NCBI GenBank assembly: GCA_903870275.1
Contig: CAIQCK010000013.1
Location: forward strand, 34,232 to 98,231
DNA length: 64,000 bases
Reading direction: 5' to 3'
DNA from: an uncultured bacterium
Lineage (GTDB): Bacteria > Verrucomicrobiota > Verrucomicrobiia > CAIQCK01
Position 1 is the first letter of the stretch; each line of letters begins with the position of its first letter. The notes beneath the pieces were generated by a model. That model worked only from the letters and a program-made list of their open reading frames with translations, did not search any database and was not told the DNA's origin. Position numbers and translations under genes: made by a program. Positions 41,678 to 49,478 of this stretch are shown in pieces.

Positions 41678-44322
41678 TTCGCAACCGTTATGCTCGCGCC
41701 GCGGGCGAGCGCGTCGAGTAACGTGCGCAGTTGTTGCTGAAACGCGACGGTTTCTTCCACTGATAATTCTCCACCCGACAATTCGACGCGGAGTGTCGCG
41801 GAGAGTTGCTCATCTCCGTTGCGCGACCATGCCAGCTTCCAGCGCAACGGCGGCTGGACATTCTCGCTCGTGGCGGACGGTCCGGTGCCATGCGCGCCCG
41901 CCGGGAGCGTGAAGGTGACGGTTTCATCGAGCGTGAGCGGATAGCCCTGGTTGAGGAAGAGCGGAGTTGTCCGCCGATGCAACGCCGAATCCCACTCGCG
42001 CGGCACCCAGAACGGCGGACGCAGCAACTGCGGATTGTCCGACGCGACGCCGATGAGCTGGCCTGTGGCGCTCCAGCCGAATTCCTCATTGAGCGCCGAC
42101 GCGGGTGTGAACGTTTGCTTGTCCATCGCGAAGCTCCCGTTGGCCAGACGGAACTGCGCTGCCAGCAACGGCTGGGCGGATCGGTGCCGGCTGAGGCCAC
42201 TGGCAACGGTGCGCAATTGGTAGTCGGCAAAACCTTGCGTCGTCAGTTCGACCGAGACCGGCAGCGCGCCGGCGAGCGCGGCGCAGTTCACTTGCGCGCT
42301 TAGCCGCAGGCGATGATCGTTTGGCGCGGGACGCGGCAGGCGCGAGAGCGCGGTGGACTTGCCGTCCACCGCCAGCACGTTGCGGCCGGAATCGCCGGGC
42401 GGCAGCAGGCCGAAGCGGCACACGTCGTCGGTGGTGTCCACCCAGATCGTTTCACCGCCAAGGGTGACGCGCGAGATGGCGTGGTTGAAGGCGAACCCCG
42501 GCACGGCCGCGTGCGCCTGTGAGAACCGCGGCACGAGCACGAGGCACGCATCCACGTTGACGGCGCGCAACAGGGTGTTGAAGAGGTTGGCCTTGTCTTT
42601 GCAATCGCCGAACTGGTTTTTGAAAACATTGGCGGCGGCGTGTGGACGGAAAGAGTTTACGCCAAGGGGAATGGCGACGTAGCGCAGGCCGGTGACGTAG
42701 TCGTAGATCGCACGCACTTTCTCGCGATCGTCCCCGGCCCCGCGCGTCAGCTCGTGAGCTTTGGCGGTGATCTCCGGTCCCGTCTGGTCAGAGAGCTTGA
42801 TGATGCGCGAATACCACGCGGCGAATTCGGCCCAGTCCGGCCAGGTGGAGATAGCGACAGCCGGCGTGGCGTGCGGCGGACCGAGCGTTTCATGAACTTC
42901 GGCGGGAACGCGTTCGAAATGCCACGAGTAATCGGTGCCGTAAGCGCCCTGTTTGATCTGCGGGTCCCGTGGCGGCGCGTGGTCGAATGCGAAATAAAAC
43001 GGCGCTTTGCCGCCGACGGTGACGCGCACCGCAAGGTCGTTGACCGGCAGCTCTGACGTGATCGGGATCGAGAGCGAGATGTGCGGCAGCGGGAACGTTT
43101 TCCATTCACTGCGGTAATGCACGTGAAGCACGGCGCCGGGCGCGATCCCAGGCAGCGAGAACATCTTTCGCCGGCCGAGCTTGTAATCGCCCGGCGCGGA
43201 TCCGCCCGTCTCACGGATTTCGTCCGGGTCGAGCCGCGCCAACGTGCCATCGGGACGCAAAACCTCGCAGGCGAGGAAGGTCAGGTCCTCGTGCGGCGGC
43301 GAGAACGCGAAATCGAAATCGCCAAGGCGCTTGCCGTCGGCGGTCAGGATCTGGATGAATTCGTCGTGTTCGGCGGCGATGGCAGGGCTGCTGCCGAGCG
43401 TGTAGCTCACGTTGCGACGCAGCACGACGCCATCCGCGTCGGGGAAATCCCTTGGGTTCGTGCGCACGAGGCTTTTCCACGCCGCCGACAGTTCGGATTT
43501 GGTAGGCGCGGGCGATTCGGTTCGGGCGGGCCGGGAGGCCAGCGGGCCTTTGTTTTCGGCGGTCGTGAGAACGCGCGGCGGCTGGCCCGGCGGCCAGAGC
43601 GTCGGGTCCTCAGTGCGCGCGAGATGACGATCGGCATACCAGGCGGCCGTGGCGCGGCCGAGTTCGTCGGCGAGTGCGCTGAACGCAATACCGGGATTGG
43701 CGCGGAGCGATTTCAACACGAGGGAGGCGCCGACGGGATCATTGGAGAACGGCGTGTCGTGCTCGGAGGCGATGATGGAACGATGCGGGCCGGCAAGTTC
43801 GGCGGCGAAAGCGCCGCTGCCGCGGAAGAACAGGAGCCATTGCGATTCCGCCTGCGGCATGCGATCCGCGAATGTTTTGAAGTCCGGCGGCGTCAGCCGC
43901 GGCCCGCGCACGTGCAACACCGGCGTGGCGCCCTGCATGCCGCCGTGGCCGAACGCGACGACCAACAGGGGTCCGGTGTTGCCCGCCAGTTTCGCGCCCA
44001 ACGCGAGAAACTCCGCGCGCGTTGTGGCGCTCACCTGGACCGGGAGCTTCGCGGAGGACGGCACGGCGAACTCGCCGTCTCGCAACACAACGACGCGCCG
44101 CGGCGGGCTGGCCTGGGCTTCGAGCACTTCGAGCCACCCGCGCAACTGGTCTGAAAAAGTCCTCTCGCTCTCCACATCACCCGCGACGCCGGCAAGCAGG
44201 ATCGCCGTGGCGCCGGGAGGAACGACCGGGCGTTCGCCGGCCGCGTCGGCAACCGGCACCGCGTTCGCGGTGATGGCCGCCAACAGCAAGGCAGCACTCA
44301 GTTTTGTTGCCGACCATTTCAT
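41674..44322 (-). CDS. Exported DUF3857/transglutaminase-like protein with caspase-like N-terminus
   Basis: An 882-residue protein with a signal peptide (LLLAAITANAVPVADA). Residues 40-260 look like a caspase-type fold: VVAFGHGG carries the His position, but where the catalytic Cys is expected the sequence reads LFFRGSGAF, so it is probably inactive. Residues 290-500 are DUF3857, followed by a transglutaminase core with Cys (FGDCKDKANL), His (FNHAISRV) and Asp (IWVDTTDD) in order. The C-terminus is beta-rich. It starts immediately after the stop of the thioredoxin fusion gene (TAAATG). Likely a periplasmic cross-linking or peptidase-like protein. Confidence 0.8.
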   Translation of the reverse strand: MKWSATKLSAALLLAAITANAVPVADAAGERPVVPPGATAILLAGVAGDVESERTFSDQLRGWLEVLEAQASPPRRVVVLRDGEFAVPSSAKLPVQVSATTRAEFLALGAKLAGNTGPLLVVAFGHGGMQGATPVLHVRGPRLTPPDFKTFADRMPQAESQWLLFFRGSGAFAAELAGPHRSIIASEHDTPFSNDPVGASLVLKSLRANPGIAFSALADELGRATAAWYADRHLARTEDPTLWPPGQPPRVLTTAENKGPLASRPARTESPAPTKSELSAAWKSLVRTNPRDFPDADGVVLRRNVSYTLGSSPAIAAEHDEFIQILTADGKRLGDFDFAFSPPHEDLTFLACEVLRPDGTLARLDPDEIRETGGSAPGDYKLGRRKMFSLPGIAPGAVLHVHYRSEWKTFPLPHISLSIPITSELPVNDLAVRVTVGGKAPFYFAFDHAPPRDPQIKQGAYGTDYSWHFERVPAEVHETLGPPHATPAVAISTWPDWAEFAAWYSRIIKLSDQTGPEITAKAHELTRGAGDDREKVRAIYDYVTGLRYVAIPLGVNSFRPHAAANVFKNQFGDCKDKANLFNTLLRAVNVDACLVLVPRFSQAHAAVPGFAFNHAISRVTLGGETIWVDTTDDVCRFGLLPPGDSGRNVLAVDGKSTALSRLPRPAPNDHRLRLSAQVNCAALAGALPVSVELTTQGFADYQLRTVASGLSRHRSAQPLLAAQFRLANGSFAMDKQTFTPASALNEEFGWSATGQLIGVASDNPQLLRPPFWVPREWDSALHRRTTPLFLNQGYPLTLDETVTFTLPAGAHGTGPSATSENVQPPLRWKLAWSRNGDEQLSATLRVELSGGELSVEETVAFQQQLRTLLDALARGASITVAK

Positions 44323-47300
44323 TTAAGAGATTAATCGCTGGCCAAACACCAACAAGAGAAACATCAGACCGAACAATAGGGCAGTGCCGAATTTGACCAG
44401 CGCGGCCCGCTGCTGAAGGAAACGGGTGAAAGTTTCGCTCTGCATCCCGCCGTAGGCCAGCAGGAAAACGATTAGCAGCGGGGTGATAAAAGCCAGATTG
44501 TAAAGCAACAGATAGGCCATCGCCAGCAGGTTGCCGCTCTTGGTCATGAAGAGCAGTGTTGGAGCATAAACCTGACCCGTGCAGGCCAGTTCCAGCAACG
44601 CAACCACCAACCCGATGCCAAACGCCACCATCACAAACCGCCGGTGTCGCATGCCAGTGCGGATGATGCTGTGAATCCGCAGCTTCAGCATATCGGGCAA
44701 CTGTAATGTCATCTCCGTCATCTGGCCGCGCAAGCACAGCACGCCGTCGCGCAGGCTCAGGCCCGCGAGCACCAACGTGAAAGCCGCCATCAGCCAGTTA
44801 ACCGCCTGGCTGACCCACTGGAGCACCGATAAGCGCGTGATCACTTCCACCAGGCCCAATCCTAGCACGTAGTAGGCTAAAAACACGCCCGCGCAATAAG
44901 CGGTGCCAATCTGGGCGATCTCGCGCGAAGAGCGTTTGGCCACGCGCAGCCAGGACAGCAGGAAGATAATCGTTGCAAACGCGCACGGGTTGATGCCGTC
45001 CAGCAGCCCGGCCAGCAACACCACCCCCAGGTTGATCGTGGAAAAACGCCGGTTGATCGCGGCGTCGGCGGCCTGAAGTTCCTGCTGAGGCTGGATATAC
45101 CAACCCGACAACGGCACGGCGGCTGACCGCGCCAGCAAATGACCAAGCCGGTCAAAAACAATTTTGTCTTTCACCAAGACGCCGGCGCCGCAAAACACGG
45201 TTGGGGCAACCAGCCGCAGCTTTTCCGACACGCCGAACCGCTCGCAGAGCGCCTCGCTGTAGAGCAGGGATTTGCGCTTGTTGATATTATGTTCTTCCAC
45301 CACCAGCCGCGGAAACGATTCCTTCAGTTGTTCGATGATGCGGCTGACCCGTTCACAATCTGGACAGCCCGGCTTGCTGAAATAAACCAGTTTCAGTTCC
45401 TGGTTGGCTGGCGCGGCCATTGGCGGTTGCTTGGGGCGCAGGTAGGTGGCCTCGGTTTTGAGGGCGGGTTTCGGGATGGCTGCGCCGTCTTCTTCGCTCG
45501 CGCCGAAGTGCGCATATAGCGCACTGAGTTTGTCTTTCTCGATCTGGCTTTCGACATAGGGCAGCAGGAACGCCCAGTTTTGTCCCAGTTGTTGGTAGTC
45601 CTCGACGAGATATTCGCTGAGCCGTTCGGTGGCTGACTTTGGATCAGGCAGACTTTCAATGGCGCCCGCGAAGCTGGCCAGGCCGAACGGCTCATGGTTG
45701 ACCAGCAGACAGAAGCACGCCTCGAATCGCACCATGGGCGAAGGATCCTCCAGCAGTTGCTTCAGCGCGGTGCGCGCCTTGTCTGGTAGTGATCGGGTGC
45801 CCGCGTAGCTGATGCCGAAATAGGGGTCGCGCAGGAGCGTGGTTTCGTCCAAGTACTGGACCCAACGCTCATTCAGCCGCCCGAAAACAGCCGGGATCGC
45901 CGCCCGCACGTGCGGCGAGGGGTCTTTCAAAGCTGCTGGCAGCACTGTTTCCGTGAAATCCTCCTGCGCGCCACGGCCGCAGGCATAAACCGCAGCGCGT
46001 CGCTGCCACGGGCTTGGAGCGGCCACGAACTTGCCAATGGCCGCCAGGTCGCCGCTTTGCCAGCAGCGTGACAGGAGGATCAGCCCAAACGTCTGTAGAT
46101 TCTCATGACGGCTGACCAAAAGCGTTTCGGTCCATCGGCGCAGGGCGCGTTTGCCCTCGCCCTTGCTGCACAACTGCAGCAGCCGGCTGCTGTCGTAAAC
46201 CTCCTTGGGGCGGAGTTTCGAGTCCGGTCGCACCAGTTCGGCGAACAGCAACTCAACGCAGCGATGGTTGGCGCCACGAGCGAACAAACCGTTGATGGCG
46301 GTTTCGCGCACCTCCTGCGAGTCGTCCTGGAGCAATCGCCTGATTAACTCGACCGCCTCGTGCCGGCGCACAACATCGAGGTTCTCGGCAAGATTGTTTT
46401 TCTGATCCGTGGTCAGCTTGTCGAGTGACTTCACAATCAACGGCGCACCGCAAGTGTCGCCCAGCCGGCAAAGAAGGCACGCGGCTGTGATGGCCAGTTC
46501 CGGGTCGCGGGTGTTGTCGGCGTGTTGACGCACGGCTTGGATGATGCCGCTGAAGTCTTTCTCACCGGCTTTCGGTCCGTCCGCGAACAACGCGAACAGG
46601 TCGTCCGCGGATCGGATTGCGTTGGTGCCGGTTGATGTCTTCGTGGGCGGGCCGTCGCCAAAGGCATCGAACAAATCGTTCATCTTCTTTTGCGCCGCCG
46701 TTGGCTGCGCCGGAGGGCGGGTGTCCCCTGCGAAATCCACCTGTAGGACCTTGGGATCAAACCGCGCCAGAACCTCGGCCCGGACCCGAACGGCGTCCAT
46801 CAATGCCAGCAACGATTGGCGATCTCCCCGCTTGAGCGCTTCTAAAAACACACGGCGGGCGTCGGCATTGTCGAGCGACGATTGGGCAAGCTGGCGCAAC
46901 GCGGCAGCGCTGACATCGCGGTTGGCGTGGGCGGCGAACCTGACCAGCAGCGCCGTTGCAGCAACACTGGAACGGTCCAGGTTATCAATCACACTGACGA
47001 CCAATTCCGGTGGTTTGCCCTCCAAGGCGTTGATCGCGCTTGCCGGCAACGGCAGGTTGAGCTTGTCATACGCCTTCACCACGGCAGCCTTTTGCGCGTC
47101 ATATCGCATGAACACCTGCTCCAGTTTCGTCGCGGCCTCGCCTTTCGAGGTCTCGGCGATGGCATTGACCGCAGCGGTCCGCACGAACTCATCGGGATCG
47201 TCCAGCAACTTCTCGATATCAGCGGTGAGTGATTGCAGCTGCAGCGCGCCTACAGCCTCCAAAGCCGCCACCCGAACCCGCCAACGCGGGTCGGCAAGAC

Positions 47301-48777
47301 TCTTTTTAATCGAATCGGCTGCGGTGGCGGATTTCAGCCTGCCGATGCTCTCGAGCGCGACCACTACCAGATCTTCGTTGCTGTCATTGAGATAGGAACA
47401 CAACAGGCGCAGCCCGCGTTTGCTTGCGACCCCTCCCAGTCCGCGCAATGCCGCATAGACCACGTTCGAGTCGCTCTCGCGCTTGAGATGTTCCTCCAGG
47501 ATTGGCACGGCTTTGAGTCCGCCAGCCAGCACCAACGAATCAATCGCCGTCTCGCGCACCAGTGGCTCGTGGTCCGACAGGAAATCCCGCAGCACGGGCA
47601 ACGCCTTCGCCTTCGACGGGGCGATCTCGCGCAGAGTCTGGAGGCGGACATCGAGATTGGCGAAAACCAACCGATGCGCCAGCGTGTCGGAACTAATGGC
47701 GCCTGCCGGTGGCAACAGCAGGCTGTAGCGCATCTGGCGCAACTTGATCCGGGCCGCTTCCGGCAGAGCCGGATTCCGCGCTTGGAACTGTTCGATCTTC
47801 GTCACCACGGCCTCCCCGCCGCGTTCCAGCATTCGCATCGCCCGGCGCGACCGCTCCGGTTGGTCCGCGACCATATCCTTCAGATAGCTCTCAATCGCCT
47901 CGTCACTTAAGCCGGCTGCATCCGAAGAGGCTGCGGGCTGTTTCGTGTCACGCGCCCAGGCGTGCCATTTTTCCAACGCAGCCGCGTTGCGTTCGTGGTC
48001 CTCCAGCCACGGATCAAACCCGTAGTCGTCGCCCGCCAGCCGCTCCAGGAGTTCCAACGCGCCCAACCGCACCGCCAAGCGCGAGTCTTGAAGCAGCGCA
48101 ACCAACGGCTGGCGCGGCGTCGGCTCCATTTTCGCGATGCCCTTCATCACTTCATCGCGAACCGGATCGCTCTTCAACGCCAGCATCAATGCGGGCCACT
48201 GGTTCGGCGCAAGCTGGCCACTGTGAAACTTCTCCAGAAGCTGGGCGACCCGCGCCGTCTCCTCCTTCTCCAGTTTCCCGTCGAGCAGCGCATTGAGCAC
48301 TTTCAGCAATTCTGTTTTCGTCAAGAAACCGTTGAGCCGGAACCTCTCGCGACCATTGGCCGAGAAGAAGAGCAGCGTGGGCACGCTGCGCACCTGGTAG
48401 AGTTCGGCCGCGATCGGGTCGGCGCTGACGTCTGACTCGACGACGATGAAGTGCTTCAGCACCTCCCTGACCTTCGAGTCGGTGAGCACTTCGCGCTTGA
48501 GCCGGTCACACCAGCCGCACGTGGGCGAGTGAAACAGCGCCATCACCGGTTTGTATTCCACGGAAGCGAGCGCCAGCGCATCGTTAAGGCCGAGGCTGCC
48601 TTCGCGGGCCGAAGGCGTCACGAGGTCCACCGGAGGTTTCCAGCCGGTGATGCCCAGGGGTGCGTCGGCCTTGGGCTTCGCGGCGTTGATCGGTTGGGAG
48701 AAGCCTGCCAGCAAACACGCAGCGGACAGAATCAGGGCTGCCCGGCGCGAGGTATGGCATGTCGTCACGCGGTTCAT
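44323..48777 (-). CDS. Thioredoxin-HEAT-thioredoxin-DsbD-like fusion
   Basis: A 1484-residue exported membrane protein. A leader (TSRRAALILSAACLLAG) is followed by a thioredoxin-like domain with CGWC (residues 87-90). Residues 220-1080 are HEAT/PBS-type repeats (for example DSLVLAGGLKAVPILEEHL and DPRWRVRVAALEAVGAL). A second thioredoxin-like domain has GCPDC near residue 1137, and the C-terminal 230 residues are a CcdA/DsbD-like membrane unit: INPCAFATIIFLLSWL and ELACTGQVY carry the two Cys that pass electrons across the membrane. It should carry reducing power to envelope substrates. ATG at 48777; TTG at 48786 is an alternative. Confidence 0.85.
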   Translation of the reverse strand: MNRVTTCHTSRRAALILSAACLLAGFSQPINAAKPKADAPLGITGWKPPVDLVTPSAREGSLGLNDALALASVEYKPVMALFHSPTCGWCDRLKREVLTDSKVREVLKHFIVVESDVSADPIAAELYQVRSVPTLLFFSANGRERFRLNGFLTKTELLKVLNALLDGKLEKEETARVAQLLEKFHSGQLAPNQWPALMLALKSDPVRDEVMKGIAKMEPTPRQPLVALLQDSRLAVRLGALELLERLAGDDYGFDPWLEDHERNAAALEKWHAWARDTKQPAASSDAAGLSDEAIESYLKDMVADQPERSRRAMRMLERGGEAVVTKIEQFQARNPALPEAARIKLRQMRYSLLLPPAGAISSDTLAHRLVFANLDVRLQTLREIAPSKAKALPVLRDFLSDHEPLVRETAIDSLVLAGGLKAVPILEEHLKRESDSNVVYAALRGLGGVASKRGLRLLCSYLNDSNEDLVVVALESIGRLKSATAADSIKKSLADPRWRVRVAALEAVGALQLQSLTADIEKLLDDPDEFVRTAAVNAIAETSKGEAATKLEQVFMRYDAQKAAVVKAYDKLNLPLPASAINALEGKPPELVVSVIDNLDRSSVAATALLVRFAAHANRDVSAAALRQLAQSSLDNADARRVFLEALKRGDRQSLLALMDAVRVRAEVLARFDPKVLQVDFAGDTRPPAQPTAAQKKMNDLFDAFGDGPPTKTSTGTNAIRSADDLFALFADGPKAGEKDFSGIIQAVRQHADNTRDPELAITAACLLCRLGDTCGAPLIVKSLDKLTTDQKNNLAENLDVVRRHEAVELIRRLLQDDSQEVRETAINGLFARGANHRCVELLFAELVRPDSKLRPKEVYDSSRLLQLCSKGEGKRALRRWTETLLVSRHENLQTFGLILLSRCWQSGDLAAIGKFVAAPSPWQRRAAVYACGRGAQEDFTETVLPAALKDPSPHVRAAIPAVFGRLNERWVQYLDETTLLRDPYFGISYAGTRSLPDKARTALKQLLEDPSPMVRFEACFCLLVNHEPFGLASFAGAIESLPDPKSATERLSEYLVEDYQQLGQNWAFLLPYVESQIEKDKLSALYAHFGASEEDGAAIPKPALKTEATYLRPKQPPMAAPANQELKLVYFSKPGCPDCERVSRIIEQLKESFPRLVVEEHNINKRKSLLYSEALCERFGVSEKLRLVAPTVFCGAGVLVKDKIVFDRLGHLLARSAAVPLSGWYIQPQQELQAADAAINRRFSTINLGVVLLAGLLDGINPCAFATIIFLLSWLRVAKRSSREIAQIGTAYCAGVFLAYYVLGLGLVEVITRLSVLQWVSQAVNWLMAAFTLVLAGLSLRDGVLCLRGQMTEMTLQLPDMLKLRIHSIIRTGMRHRRFVMVAFGIGLVVALLELACTGQVYAPTLLFMTKSGNLLAMAYLLLYNLAFITPLLIVFLLAYGGMQSETFTRFLQQRAALVKFGTALLFGLMFLLLVFGQRLIS

Positions 48778-48782
48778 CGTGG

Positions 48783-49478
48783 TCAATGCAGCAAGGCGTA
48801 AACGAGGATGTTCACGTTCACTTCAAGCGAGTTGGTGATTTCGTTGCCGCCGCAACAGCAGCAGCCCTCGGTATGTGTGGTGTCATTGAGACCGTGTGGC
48901 GAATAGATCACCACGAACTTCCCGCCCATTTCCAATCCTTCCAGGTTCACGTCCGGGCTGGGGTGATGCAGCCGCAGTTCCTTGATTTCATGCACCGTGC
49001 GGAACAGCGGATGTGTGAGGGGGATCTTCCGCAGCCGTGCCCCGCTGAACACCGCCGCCAGCTCCCGGCGGAAGGCGCGGTCGAAGGCCTTGCTGGAACA
49101 ACCGGCAGAGGCGAGAACAAATCCGCCGCTCTCCAGATACCGCCGAAGGTTCTCGCGCTCTTTGGGCATGAAATGAAAGTCATCCTCGCCGGTCATCATT
49201 ACGAACGGGTAGCGGAACAACTCGTCGGAAGTCAGCTTCACACTCTTGAATCGCCGCTCCGTGGCGATGGAGGTGTCCCGCTGGACCGCGCTGAGGAACT
49301 CGTCGCTGAAACAACGCGAGGTGTGCGTGCCGGCGAAGATGAGGTTGGCGCACTGGATCACACCGTCCTTGGCCCGCGCGGACCCCGCCGGCAGCGCGAG
49401 CAGGCAGAGGATGCAAAAGAAGACGGGCGCGTGGCGAACCCGTGCCTGGGGTTTGATGATTTTCAACAGGGTGTTCAT
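48783..49478 (-). CDS. Exported DUF4159 protein (module B)
   Basis: A 231-residue protein with a signal peptide (FFCILCLLALPAGSARA). DUF4159 features: SDELFRYPFVMMTGEDDF, YLESGGFVLASAGCSS, a PHGLNDTTHTEG segment ending in four consecutive Cys, and NVNILVYAL at the end. It is paralogous to 31858-32529. The Cys cluster could bind metal or be a substrate of the thioredoxin fusion encoded just downstream. The start overlaps the preceding stop (ATGA). Confidence 0.83.
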   Translation of the reverse strand: MNTLLKIIKPQARVRHAPVFFCILCLLALPAGSARAKDGVIQCANLIFAGTHTSRCFSDEFLSAVQRDTSIATERRFKSVKLTSDELFRYPFVMMTGEDDFHFMPKERENLRRYLESGGFVLASAGCSSKAFDRAFRRELAAVFSGARLRKIPLTHPLFRTVHEIKELRLHHPSPDVNLEGLEMGGKFVVIYSPHGLNDTTHTEGCCCCGGNEITNSLEVNVNILVYALLH

